Source of the DNA: Micromonospora zingiberis
GTDB taxonomy: Bacteria > Actinomycetota > Actinomycetes > Mycobacteriales > Micromonosporaceae
NCBI RefSeq assembly: GCF_004331455.1
Contig: NZ_SJJR01000028.1
Span: 1 to 60,476 of the forward strand
Reading direction: 5' to 3'
Length of the DNA: 60,476 nt
This document shows positions 52,218-60,476 of the stretch, piece by piece; position 1 is the stretch's first letter, and every line of letters begins with the position of its first letter. The translations under genes were made by a program, and so were the position numbers. The notes under the pieces were generated by a model. That model worked only from the letters and a program-made list of their open reading frames with translations, was not told the DNA's origin and made no database searches.

Positions 52218-53873
52218 GTGTGGCTCAGGGCTGACAAGAAGGCGTTCGACGGGTTCCTCGATGCCGCCTCGGTTTACTGGCGCAAGAACCTGGGGTCCAC
52301 GCCGTCCCAGCGTTACCTCGTGGTCGAGGTGTTCCACCAGGACATCCGGGTGGCTCTGCGGAACCTGGCGGTCGCCAACGCGATCCGCCGGATCGTGCCG
52401 GCCCAACTCGTCGTCGTCACCGGGGTCGAGCAGATGTGGCACGAGGCGCTCTGGACCGAGTTCGACGTGCAGTTGGTCAGGCGGATCGCCGAAGCCTACG
52501 GCGCGAGCGAGGTCATCGACCTCTACCGTCTGGTCGAGGGCCCGGCCCGGTCCGCCACGCCGGGCGCGGTGCAGTTGGAGCTGTTCGGCAGGCCACTGGT
52601 GCCCGGGCCGCCGATCAGCGAGGAGACCCTGGAAGAGTTCGTCAGCGCCACCTACTGCCGGGTGACCAAGCGGCCCCGGCCGCCCGAGGATCCTGCGGCC
52701 GACCCGCGCTACCCGCGGCGGCAGGCGCTGGCCCGGGCCATGTCGTCGGCGTACGACGCCCTGCTGGGCGACGGTTCCGCAGTGGCCCTGGTGACCAGTC
52801 ACGTCGACTACGACCACTGGGGCCTGGCGGTGGACTCCGCCCGGCGGGCCGGCATCCCCGTCGTGCACACCCAGCAGACCGGGTGCCTCAAGGCGTACGC
52901 GCTGTTCCCCGAGACGGACACCGGGAAGTACACCTTCCGGGGCGAACTCACCCAGCAGATCGGCACCTTCTTCGCCGATCGCGTCTGGTCCCGTCGCGAG
53001 GAGGTGCGCCGCAACGCGGAGTTGGTCGCCTGGCGGTCGAAGGTCAACCTGGGTCGGCCGAGCTGGTGGCGGGGCGGCGCCAGCGCCTCCGTCGACATCA
53101 ACAACAGCGCGGAGCGGGCCCGGCTGCGTACCCATTTCGCGGCACGTCTGGGCTTCGACCCGGCGCGTCCGGTGGTGGCGGTCTTCAACCACGCCGTCTC
53201 GGACGCTCCCGGCACCAACCACCAGTCGTTCCCCACGCTCGCCGACTGGTTCGAGGAGACCGCCCGCTTCGCGAGCACCGCGACGCAGGTGCAGTGGTTG
53301 TTCCAGGATCACCCGAGCCAGTTCCGCTACGACAGCACCGGCTTCTTCGAGTCGGTCGCCGCCCGCTACGCACGGCACCGGCACATGGTGTTCCAGCCCA
53401 GCAAGGATCTCAGCAAGAACGGCCTGTGGAGCCTGGTCGACCTCGGCGTGACCGTGCGGGGCAGCGTGAGCAACGAGCTGCCCGCGTACGGCATCCCGGT
53501 GATCCAGGCGGGCTGGTCGGAGTGGAGCGAGTGCGGCCTGTCCACCGTCGTGCACGACCCGGAGACGTACTGGAAGGCCCTCGACTCGGCGATCGGCGCC
53601 CTGGGCAGCGGCGAAGAGTTGATCTCCGCCGAACAGGTCGAGCGTGCCCGGTTGTGGTTGTGGTTCTACCGCAGCGCCACCGACCTGTTCACCCCGCAGG
53701 TGCCGCAGTGGGAGGTCTGGCCCGCCGACTACCTGCTCAAATCCGTACAGGTCTCGTTCCGGCACATCGAGAGCGACGCCGATCCGCTGTTCGAGGCCGT
53801 CGAGCGGATGTGGAGCCGACGCGAGCCGGTGTTGACCCGAACGGACCTCCACCTGCCGGCAGGTGCCCGGTGA
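52218..53873 (+). CDS. Capsule-type (KpsS-like) glycosyltransferase
   Basis: A 551-residue cytosolic protein with a GT-B-like outline. The C-terminal half reads QWLFQDHPSQFRYD (HP motif), LVDLGVTVRGSVSNELPAYG and IPVIQAGWSEWSECGLST, which follow the pattern of capsule polysaccharide KpsC/KpsS-type transferases. The N-terminal half has Rossmann strands (LVVVTGVEQMWHEALW, VALVTSHVDYDHWGLAVDSARRAG split by helices). Probably transfers a sugar to a surface or lipid-linked acceptor. The start is GTG 52218, without a strong ribosome site. It is first of five co-directional genes; the next gene overlaps its stop (GTGA). Confidence 0.65.
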   Translation: MWLRADKKAFDGFLDAASVYWRKNLGSTPSQRYLVVEVFHQDIRVALRNLAVANAIRRIVPAQLVVVTGVEQMWHEALWTEFDVQLVRRIAEAYGASEVIDLYRLVEGPARSATPGAVQLELFGRPLVPGPPISEETLEEFVSATYCRVTKRPRPPEDPAADPRYPRRQALARAMSSAYDALLGDGSAVALVTSHVDYDHWGLAVDSARRAGIPVVHTQQTGCLKAYALFPETDTGKYTFRGELTQQIGTFFADRVWSRREEVRRNAELVAWRSKVNLGRPSWWRGGASASVDINNSAERARLRTHFAARLGFDPARPVVAVFNHAVSDAPGTNHQSFPTLADWFEETARFASTATQVQWLFQDHPSQFRYDSTGFFESVAARYARHRHMVFQPSKDLSKNGLWSLVDLGVTVRGSVSNELPAYGIPVIQAGWSEWSECGLSTVVHDPETYWKALDSAIGALGSGEELISAEQVERARLWLWFYRSATDLFTPQVPQWEVWPADYLLKSVQVSFRHIESDADPLFEAVERMWSRREPVLTRTDLHLPAGAR

Positions 53874-54952
53874 CGGCGACCGGCGCACGGTTCGCCACCG
53901 AGTTCGACGAACCGGCACCGCCGCGCGAGCTGCCCGCGGTGTTCACCAGCGGCGGCGACCCCGAGGTGCTGGTCGCCGACCAGATGGCGCGGGGTGCGGC
54001 CATCGTCGGGCGGGTCCAGGGCGGGTCGGGCGCGGTGATGCTGAAGGTCCGCAGCGGCGGTCGGCCGGTCCGGGTACGGGTCGATCTCCACGTGGACGGC
54101 GCCGCGCAGGCGGCCTGGTCCCGCGCGGCCACTCCGGAGCGGGGCATGCGGGAGCTACCCCGCCTGATCATGGTCCGGGCCCAGGGCACGGCCCGGGCCG
54201 CCGCCCTGATCAGTCGCCAGCGCGGGCGGCTGCGGATGGTGGAGGCCCACGCCTGGGTGGAGTTCGACCTGGGCGCGGACGAGATGGGCGACGACCATCT
54301 GCTGATCATCGAGCTGGCGGACGCCACGCTGCCGCCGTGGGCGGCGGCGTCACTGAGCCCGCTGGCGGCCTTCGGCGTACGGATCAACCAGGTCGAGGTG
54401 ACCGCGATCGAGGAGGTCGCCGGGGAGTCGGGCAGACGCCCCCTGACCGGAGCGTCGGCGCAGCTCGCCGGCCTGGTCAGCGCCGGTGGACTGGTGGGGG
54501 CACGAGGCCGCACCGAGGGCCGTCCCCGGTCCAGGTTCGTCGTGGTCAACGCGGCCGGCCCGACGGTACGCACCCGGCTGCGGACCACCGTCGCGTCCGT
54601 ACCGCCGGCGGCGTTTCGGCACCCCTCCCAGCCGTGGCTACGTCGCCAGCAGAGCCAGACCGTACTCAAGGCGGTGCGGGTGGCCAGGCGGGGCGCGGGA
54701 TACGCACTGTTCGAGGCGTCGCCGTTCACCCGGCCGCCGGAGGCGGGCCGCCTGGCCGTACGCGCCGCGCACCTGGTCGACGGCACGGACTGCCCGGTCC
54801 GTACGACGGCACCCGGGCCGGACCTGATCGACGTGGTGATCGAACGGGCCGGTGACGGGCCGGTGCTGATCGGCCTGGCCGACCCGGCGGCCGAGGCGGC
54901 GCGGCGGCGGGTGTCCGAGATCGCCTGCCAGGTCACCGAAGTGGAGTGGTGA
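53870..54952 (+). CDS. Unknown protein coupled to the glycosyltransferase
   Basis: A 360-residue protein without signal peptide or membrane helices. It looks beta-rich: AIVGRVQGGSGAVMLKVRSG, VRVRVDLHVDGAAQAAW, AHAWVEFDLGADEMGDDHLL, RFVVVNAAGPTVRTRLRTTV, then a basic QPWLRRQQSQTVLK stretch. I recognise no family. Its GTG overlaps the upstream stop, and the next gene begins 1 base after its stop, so it belongs to the same operon and probably the same pathway. A carbohydrate-binding or acyl-modification role is conceivable but unsupported. Confidence 0.65.
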   Translation: MTATGARFATEFDEPAPPRELPAVFTSGGDPEVLVADQMARGAAIVGRVQGGSGAVMLKVRSGGRPVRVRVDLHVDGAAQAAWSRAATPERGMRELPRLIMVRAQGTARAAALISRQRGRLRMVEAHAWVEFDLGADEMGDDHLLIIELADATLPPWAAASLSPLAAFGVRINQVEVTAIEEVAGESGRRPLTGASAQLAGLVSAGGLVGARGRTEGRPRSRFVVVNAAGPTVRTRLRTTVASVPPAAFRHPSQPWLRRQQSQTVLKAVRVARRGAGYALFEASPFTRPPEAGRLAVRAAHLVDGTDCPVRTTAPGPDLIDVVIERAGDGPVLIGLADPAAEAARRRVSEIACQVTEVEW

Positions 54953-54953
54953 C

Positions 54954-56042
54954 ATGTCGGCACCGAACCGCCACGACGTGAGGCTCTCCGCCGACGCGAC
55001 GGCCAACCGGCGGACGCTCGAAAGCATCCTGGCCAGCGACGCGGGCGGGACCCTGCACCTGCCGGCCGGTACCTTCCCGCTCGACCGCGGGCTCGTCGTC
55101 GGCTCGGGCTGGACCCTGGCCGGCGCGCGGCACCCGGACGGGCCGGTACGAACCTGGCTGACCTCGTCCGCCCCGGACGGCCAGCCGATCGTCCAGGTGT
55201 TGGGTTCCCAGGTGACGATTCAGGACATCGGGTTCCGGCCACCGCCCGCCGCGCCCGGCGAGCACGGCGGTGACCTGGGCACCGCGATCACCATCGGACG
55301 GTACCTCTACCCGGCCGAGACGGAGTGGATCGAGGGGATCCAGATTCGCCGGGTGCAGGTGGAGCGCCCGGACACCCGCGCCGCCAACTGCATCGCGCTC
55401 GTCGGGGCGGTGCGCCACGTCACCATCGCCGAGGTGTCGATCGTCGGTGGCTGCACCGGGATCGCGGTGCACTGGGGTGCGGTCGGCGAGAGTGTCAGCT
55501 CGATCAGCGGGCCGTCGTACCACCCGCACCACATCGACATCCACGATCTTCAGGTGGCCGACGCCTTCGAGGGCTTCTACCTCAGCTCGGTGCACGACGT
55601 CACCGTGGACCGGGCCTGCCTGTCGAACGTCGAGATCGGCTTCCGGCTGCTGCCCGGCGACAACACCGACCGCTTCCACACCGACGCGGACAACGCCATC
55701 GGGGAGCGGATCCGGGTGTCGCGCGCCCGGGTGGCGTGGAACGGCCCGCTGTACGCCATGCGGATCGCGGGCTGGGGCCGCAGCGAGGTCGACCACTCGG
55801 TCCGGGTGCTGGCATACCGGGACGTCGTGGTGGCGGACTGCACCCTGGTGCCGCTGCCGGCCACCGGTCCCGGCGCGCAGGAGCCGCTGCGCTCGCGTTC
55901 CCCGATCGTCGTCGAACAGGCGTCCGGGGTACTCCTCGACAACCTCCGCATCGACCTGGGCGCCGAGGCACGGCGCCTGGAAGGGCACCGGCCACCGCAC
56001 CCGATCGCCGGTTGCCTCGCGGCACATTCCGGGGGCGACTGA
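54954..56042 (+). CDS. Right-handed beta-helix (pectate-lyase-fold) protein
   Basis: A 362-residue protein. The N-terminus (TANRRTLESILASDAGGTLHLPAGTF split over a helix and strand) and GSGWTLAGARHPDG are typical entries to a pectate-lyase-like parallel beta-helix. Coils follow (SQVTIQDIGFRPP, IQIRRVQVERPDTR, VRHVTIAEVSIVGGCTG, HHIDIHDLQVADAFEGF). There is no signal peptide, so a cytosolic role such as an epimerase, lyase or hydrolase on a nascent glycan is likelier than extracellular degradation. The ATG is 1 base after the previous stop. The 255 bases after it hold no gene I can support. Confidence 0.7.
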   Translation: MSAPNRHDVRLSADATANRRTLESILASDAGGTLHLPAGTFPLDRGLVVGSGWTLAGARHPDGPVRTWLTSSAPDGQPIVQVLGSQVTIQDIGFRPPPAAPGEHGGDLGTAITIGRYLYPAETEWIEGIQIRRVQVERPDTRAANCIALVGAVRHVTIAEVSIVGGCTGIAVHWGAVGESVSSISGPSYHPHHIDIHDLQVADAFEGFYLSSVHDVTVDRACLSNVEIGFRLLPGDNTDRFHTDADNAIGERIRVSRARVAWNGPLYAMRIAGWGRSEVDHSVRVLAYRDVVVADCTLVPLPATGPGAQEPLRSRSPIVVEQASGVLLDNLRIDLGAEARRLEGHRPPHPIAGCLAAHSGGD

Positions 56043-56297
56043 GGCGCTCGCGGGACGGCAGCCGAACCCCGACGGCAGCGGTCCCGGGCGTGGGAATTCC
56101 TCCTCACCGATCTACCCCCGGCCGTACGTCCGGCCGGCATACGGTCAAGGTCAGGTCGGAGCCGTCGTCCCGTCCCGGGTAGCTACGCCGACGGCCTGGG
56201 CCCGCCACCCGCCACCAGCGAAGGGACGCCCTGTGCCAGGTCAGGTGACGCCGGCCGAAGGCCCTCCGCCGCCAGCCGTCCCGGCCTGAGCCGCCGG

Positions 56298-58082
56298 ATG
56301 TGCGGGATCAGTGGTGAGGCGCGGTTCGACGGGACGGCGCCCGACGCCGCCGCGGTGACCCGGATGACCGAGGCGATGCGGTCGCGGGGTCCGGACGGTG
56401 CGGGTCGATGGGGCGAGGACTGGGTGCTCCTCGGGCATCGACGGCTGACCATCATCGACCTGTCCGAGGCCGGCGCCCAGCCGATGGTGCGCGAGGATCT
56501 CGGGCTCGCCCTGGTGTTCAACGGCTGCGTCTACAACTATCCGCAGTTGCGCGAGGAGTTACGGGCCGCCGGGCACACCTTCCACTCCACCAGCGACACC
56601 GAGGTGATCCTGGTGGCGTACGCCCAGTGGGGCGAGGACTTCGTCGACCATCTGGTCGGCATGTTCGCCGTGGGCCTGGTCGACCGGGCCCGGCGGCGGC
56701 TCGTGCTGGCCCGCGACCGGCTCGGCGTCAAGCCCCTCTACCTGGCCGAGACGGCGGGCCGGCTGCGGTTCGCCTCGACCCTGCCGGCGCTGCTCGCCGC
56801 CGGTGAGGTGGACACCGACGTCGACCCGGTGGCGCTGCATCACTACCTGTCCTGGCATTCGATCGTGCCCGCGCCCCGGACCATCCTGCGTGGGGTGCGG
56901 AAGCTGCCACCGGCGACCGTACGGGTCGTCGAGGCCGACGGGCGCAGCCGGGAGCGTGTCTACTGGCGGCCCGACTACGTCCGCCAGGCCACCCACACCG
57001 GCTGGGACACCCGGGACTGGCAGGCCGCGATGGGCGAGGCGCTGCGTACGGCGGTGGCCCGTCGACTGGTCGCGGACGTGCCGGTCGGGGTCCTGCTCTC
57101 CGGTGGACTCGACTCCAGCCTCATCGTGGCGCTGCTCGCCGAGGCGGGACAGGAACACCTGCGTACCTTCAGCATCGGCTTCGACAGTCGGGGTGGCGAG
57201 TCCGGCGACGAGTTCCACTACTCCGACCTGGTGGCCAGGGCGTTCGACACCGACCATCAGCGCATCCAACTCGCCGACGACGACCTGGTGCCGGCCGTAC
57301 GCCGGACGATCGAGGCGATGACCGAGCCGATGGGCAGTCACGACGTGGTCGCCTTCCACCTGCTCTCCGAGCAGGTCGCGCGGCACGTCAACGTGGCACA
57401 GTCCGGGCAGGGCGCGGACGAGGTGTTCGCCGGGTACGGCTATCACCAGCCCTTCGTCGAGGTGCCCCGCGACCAGGTCGCACCGGCGTTCGCGGAACTC
57501 TTCTTCGACCACGATCACGCGGAGTTGGGCCAGGTCGTCGGCCCGGCGTACGCCCTTGCGGGTGATGCCAGCGGCGACCTGGTCGGCGCGGATCTGGGCG
57601 CGCGTGGCGCGGACACGGCGCTGGATGCCGTACTGCGGCTGGACACCCATCTCATGCTCCCCGACGACCCGGTGAAACGGGTCGACAGCATGAGCATGGC
57701 CTGGGGGCTGGAGCTGCGTACCCCGTTCCTCGACCAGGATCTCGTCACGCTCGCCGCCGCCTGTCCACCGGAGCACAAGGTCGCCCAGGGCGGCAAGGGA
57801 GTGCTCAAGGATGTCGCCCGGCAGGTCCTGCCCGCCGACGTGATCGACCGGCCGAAGGGGTACTTCCCGGTGCCGGCGCTGCGCAACGTGGACGGTCCCA
57901 TCCGCGAACTGGTCGTCGAGGCGCTGCGGGCGCCGGCCGCGCGGCGACGCGCCCTGTTCCGGCCCGAGTACGTCGAGCGGTTGCTGGCCGACCCGCAGGC
58001 AGCGCAGGCGGCTGCGGGCAGCAACAAACTGTGGCAGCTCGGCCTGCTCGAACTCTGGCTACAGACCCATGGCATCCGGTAG
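56298..58082 (+). CDS. asnB: AsnB-type glutamine-dependent amidotransferase
   Basis: A 594-residue class II amidotransferase. The N-terminal nucleophile C2 (MCGISGEARFDG) and the GATase domain (GHRRLTIIDLSE, FNGCVYNYPQLR, DTEVILVAYAQWG) precede the synthetase domain with PP-loop SGGLDSS near residue 267 and the closing PKGYFPVPALR region. The subfamily resembles the N-acetylglutaminylglutamine amidotransferases (TIGR03104-like) more than housekeeping asparagine synthetase. It transfers ammonia from glutamine to an activated carboxylate. The next gene overlaps its 3' end by 14 bases. In this context the acceptor may be a uronic acid or a peptide carboxylate (inference). Confidence 0.85.
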   Translation: MCGISGEARFDGTAPDAAAVTRMTEAMRSRGPDGAGRWGEDWVLLGHRRLTIIDLSEAGAQPMVREDLGLALVFNGCVYNYPQLREELRAAGHTFHSTSDTEVILVAYAQWGEDFVDHLVGMFAVGLVDRARRRLVLARDRLGVKPLYLAETAGRLRFASTLPALLAAGEVDTDVDPVALHHYLSWHSIVPAPRTILRGVRKLPPATVRVVEADGRSRERVYWRPDYVRQATHTGWDTRDWQAAMGEALRTAVARRLVADVPVGVLLSGGLDSSLIVALLAEAGQEHLRTFSIGFDSRGGESGDEFHYSDLVARAFDTDHQRIQLADDDLVPAVRRTIEAMTEPMGSHDVVAFHLLSEQVARHVNVAQSGQGADEVFAGYGYHQPFVEVPRDQVAPAFAELFFDHDHAELGQVVGPAYALAGDASGDLVGADLGARGADTALDAVLRLDTHLMLPDDPVKRVDSMSMAWGLELRTPFLDQDLVTLAAACPPEHKVAQGGKGVLKDVARQVLPADVIDRPKGYFPVPALRNVDGPIRELVVEALRAPAARRRALFRPEYVERLLADPQAAQAAAGSNKLWQLGLLELWLQTHGIR

Positions 58083-59199
58083 TCACGGCGGTGCGGCGGT
58101 CGACGGCCTCCTCACCCTCGGCGTGGAGGAGGAGTTCCTGCTCCTGGATCCGGAAACCGGGGAGAGTCTGCCCGTCGCCGAGCAGGTGCTCGACGCCCTG
58201 TCCGGGGCCGCGCGCAGGCAGAGCCGGCAGGAGTTCCGGCACAGCATGATGGAGATGGTCACCCCGGTCTGCACCGAGTTGACGCAGCTACGCGAGCACC
58301 TGATCGCGCTGCGCCGCGCCGCCGCCGACGCCGCCCGGACGGCCGGCGCACGGCTGGTGGCGGTGGGTGCCACGCCGGTGTGCGAAGCCCAGCTCAGCGT
58401 GCCGGACGAGCAGCGGTACCACGCGATGTCCCGCCGCTTCGGGCCGGTCGCCCACGACCCGGCGGTATGTGGTTGCCACGTGCACGTCGGGGTGCCGGAC
58501 CGCGAACTGGCCGTGCAGGTGTGCAACCACCTGCGTCCGTGGCTGCCGGTGGTGCAGGCACTCACCGCCAACTCGCCGCTCTACGACGGCCGCGACACCG
58601 GCCACGGCAGTTGGCGGTCGATGCAATTGGAACGCTGGCCGAGCATCGGACCCACCCCGCACTTCGCATCGGCCGCCGACTACGACGCCACCGTCCAAGA
58701 TTTGATCACCGCCGGGATCATGCTCGATGCCGCGATGGTCTACTGGTACGCGCGCCCGTCGGTCACGTACCCCACCGTCGAGGTCCGCGTCGGCGACGTC
58801 TGCCCCTCCGTGGACGACACCGTGCTGGTCGCCGCGCTGGTCCGGGCGCTGGTCGCCACGATGATCGAGCGGGTCCGTACCGGCGTACCGCCCGCCCGGA
58901 TCCGGAACTGCCTGGTCGCCGCCGCGCACTGGCGGGCCGCCCACGATGGACTCGACGGCGAACTCGTCGACCTGCGCGGCGGCGGCGCCCGACCGGCCTG
59001 GGCGCTCGTCGAGGACCTGCTCGACACCGTCGCACCCGCGCTGACCCGTTACGACGATCTCGACCTGGTGCTGCGCCAGGTCGACCGGTTACGCCGCGAG
59101 GGCACCGGAGCGACCCGGCAGCGTCGGGTCATGGCCCGCACCGACGGCGACGTCCAGGCGGTGCTGCACCATCTGATCGCCCAGACCGTGGCCGGTTGA
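58069..59199 (+). CDS. YbdK-type carboxylate-amine ligase (glutamate-cysteine ligase 2 family)
   Basis: A 376-residue ATP-dependent ligase: LGVEEEFLLLDPETG at the N-terminus (Mg/ATP site), FRHSMMEMVTPVC, CGCHVHVGVPD (metal ligands), ANSPLYDGRDTGHGSWRS and TYPTVEVRVGDVCPS. This is the GCS2/YbdK fold, which joins a gamma- or alpha-carboxylate to an amine; the true substrates of actinobacterial members are mostly unknown. It overlaps asnB by 14 bases, indicating coupled function in amide or peptide bond formation. The ATG at 58069 is the first start; conserved sequence begins about residue 13. Confidence 0.85.
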   Translation: MASGSHGGAAVDGLLTLGVEEEFLLLDPETGESLPVAEQVLDALSGAARRQSRQEFRHSMMEMVTPVCTELTQLREHLIALRRAAADAARTAGARLVAVGATPVCEAQLSVPDEQRYHAMSRRFGPVAHDPAVCGCHVHVGVPDRELAVQVCNHLRPWLPVVQALTANSPLYDGRDTGHGSWRSMQLERWPSIGPTPHFASAADYDATVQDLITAGIMLDAAMVYWYARPSVTYPTVEVRVGDVCPSVDDTVLVAALVRALVATMIERVRTGVPPARIRNCLVAAAHWRAAHDGLDGELVDLRGGGARPAWALVEDLLDTVAPALTRYDDLDLVLRQVDRLRREGTGATRQRRVMARTDGDVQAVLHHLIAQTVAG

Positions 59200-59243
59200 G
59201 CCACCTCGCCCAGGCCCGCCATCGGCGTACCGAACCGGAGTAA

Positions 59244-59336
59244 CATGTCGTCCTCGATCAGGCCGGGGTCGTGCTCCACAAGGGAGCACCGAACGCGCGG
59301 CGGTTGCGCGACCGGGTCGCCACCCTGACCGGCTGA
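59244..59336 (+). pseudogene. Possible 3' remnant of a thioredoxin-like (TlpA) gene
   Basis: Thirty codons reading VVLDQAGVVLHKGAPNARRL ... and ending TLTG-stop resemble the C-terminal strand-helix of a TlpA/redoxin. The frame is closed by TAA immediately upstream and lacks a start. It lies 18 bases before ccdA, where a thioredoxin partner is often encoded. Confidence 0.35.
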
Positions 59337-59354
59337 ACAGGATCAGGACGCCTC

Positions 59355-60212
59355 GTGCCCGACACCCCGTACGCTCTGGCCCTCGCCGCCGGAGTGCTGG
59401 CCGCCGTCAACCCCTGCGGGTTCGCGATGCTGCCCGCGTACCTGTCGTTGCTCGTACTGGACGGGTCCGACAGCGGTCCACGGTTGCGCGCGGTCGGCCG
59501 CGCGCTGCTGCTCACCTCGGCGATGACCGTCGGTTTCGTCGCCGTGTTCGGGGTGTTCGGCCTGCTGGCCGCGCCGGCAGCCGGCGTGATCGCCCGAAAC
59601 CTGCCCTGGGTCAGCGTCGCCATCGGGCTGGTTCTGGTCGCGCTCGGCGGGATCCTGCTGGCCGGTCGCCAGCTGCCCACCGTCGGCCCGAGACTGGGTA
59701 CCGGGCCGACCGTCACCCGCAGGTTCGGGTCCATGGTCCTGTTCGGGGCGGCCTACGCCGTCGCGTCGCTCGGTTGCACGATCGGGCCTTTCCTCGCCGT
59801 CGTCGTCACCGGTTTCCGGGCCGGCTCGGTCGGCGCCGGGCTCGCCCTCTTCGTCGCGTACGCCGTTGGCATGGCCCTGGTGGTCGGCGTGGTCGCGCTC
59901 GCCGTCGCCCTGGCCAAGATGTCGCTGGTACGCGGCCTGCGCCGGGCGGCCCCGCTGATCAACCGGGTGGCCGGCGTGCTGCTGATCGTGGCCGGCGGCT
60001 ACGTCGCCTGGTACGCCTGGTACGAAATCCGGATCTTCCGGGGCGGCCCCGGCGGCGACCCGATCGTCGGCGCCGCCGCGACGATCCAGCACACGATCGC
60101 CGACTGGCTGAGCCGCCTCGGCCCCGGCACGGTCGCCCTCGCCTTCGCCGTTCTGCTCCTGGCCACCGTCGCTGCTGCGGTGCTGGCCCGCCAGCGCCGC
60201 ACCCGCAGCTGA
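59355..60212 (+). CDS. ccdA: CcdA-like thiol-disulfide transporter
   Basis: A 285-residue integral membrane protein. CcdA hallmarks are NPCGFAMLPAYLSLL in helix 1 and SLGCTIGPFLAVV in a later helix; the paired cysteines carry electrons across the membrane. Six core transmembrane helices plus an extra C-terminal helix (VALAFAVLLLATVAAAVLA) are visible. It delivers reductant to extracytoplasmic thioredoxins for cytochrome c maturation or protein repair. The start is GTG 59355. No cytochrome assembly genes are adjacent; only a possible thioredoxin remnant precedes it. Confidence 0.9.
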   Translation: MPDTPYALALAAGVLAAVNPCGFAMLPAYLSLLVLDGSDSGPRLRAVGRALLLTSAMTVGFVAVFGVFGLLAAPAAGVIARNLPWVSVAIGLVLVALGGILLAGRQLPTVGPRLGTGPTVTRRFGSMVLFGAAYAVASLGCTIGPFLAVVVTGFRAGSVGAGLALFVAYAVGMALVVGVVALAVALAKMSLVRGLRRAAPLINRVAGVLLIVAGGYVAWYAWYEIRIFRGGPGGDPIVGAAATIQHTIADWLSRLGPGTVALAFAVLLLATVAAAVLARQRRTRS

Positions 60213-60349
60213 CGTTCGCGCCCGGTCGGCCCGATGCTGGTGCCGGGCGGGCTCGGCTGTGCACCGAGCCCGCCCGTTCCAGTTCCATCCGATCCGGCTC
60301 ACGAGCCTTGCGTGGCGTTGCCCGCGACGGTCGGACCTGCGTCACGCCA

Positions 60350-60476
60350 TCAGCGTTGCAGGGTGAGGATGCCCGGTCGGTACGGCAGCAGACCGTAGTC
60401 GCCGCCGGAGTTGGGGGACCGGCCCTGGTACAGCAGTTGCAGGTTGCACGGGTCAACCGTCATCGTCTGATCGGCG
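60350..60476 (-). CDS. C-terminus of a probable secreted arabinofuranosidase (partial)
   Basis: The last 41 codons of a minus-strand gene that begins beyond the right edge. It reads CNLQLLYQGRSPNSGGDYG and LLPYRPGILTLQR-stop, which I recognise as the C-terminal signature of GH62/GH43-type alpha-L-arabinofuranosidases of actinomycetes. No catalytic residue lies in the visible part. The 137 bases to the ccdA stop hold no hairpin I can support. Confidence 0.6.
   Translation of the reverse strand, partial: ADQTMTVDPCNLQLLYQGRSPNSGGDYGLLPYRPGILTLQR

Overview
This is high-GC actinobacterial chromosome, most likely Micromonosporaceae (Micromonospora or a close relative). The inference rests on very GC-rich codon use, GTG/TTG starts, an actinomycete rRNA leader at the left edge and the organisation of the type VII secretion (T7SS/ESX) genes. 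No species can be named from the sequence alone.

Layout. 1-670: leader and three tandem promoters of an rRNA operon reading leftward out of the window. 674-3289: small membrane protein, zinc-ribbon-like protein and two tandem SUKH immunity genes. 3328-17609: a polymorphic-toxin operon on the minus strand (YbaB-like protein, WXG-type small protein, then one uninterrupted 4502-codon reading frame). 17795-38723: T7SS core and accessories: mycP, two WXG100 genes, eccB, an Imm35/SUKH-3 fusion, eccD, eccC, two secreted-type proteins, second mycP, membrane protein, deaminase/SUKH-3/SseB operon, beta-helix-AAA ATPase, eccE and an associated gene. 38928-44952: secreted nuclease-nucleotidase and a WxL-like/DUF916-like surface pair. 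44966-48069: cNMP-sensing histidine kinase coupled to a receiver-flavoprotein fusion. 48070-48624: palindromes, G-quadruplex-prone tracts and a MITE-like element. 48625-52029: lipoprotein, secreted ParB/Srx-fold protein and a membrane LuxR regulator. 52218-59199: a five-gene cluster (capsule-type glycosyltransferase, unknown, beta-helix protein, AsnB-type amidotransferase, YbdK-type ligase). 59355-60476: ccdA and the end of a probable secreted glycosidase.

How it fits together. EccB, EccC, EccD and EccE with two mycosins form the secretion machine. WXG proteins, the proline-rich 566-aa protein and the giant toxin are likely substrates. The giant frame carries, in order, a WXG-like/membrane N-terminus, a Pro/Thr linker, a YwqJ deaminase, two Tox-PL glutamine-deamidase domains, a flavoprotein-like module and two copies of a calpain-protease module. 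Two Imm35-like immunity genes with their own ribosome binding sites lie inside it in another frame, and an LRR gene lies antisense inside it. This looks like a main toxin followed by orphan toxin-immunity cassettes that have become joined into one reading frame without a stop codon. It is the most unusual feature of the window.
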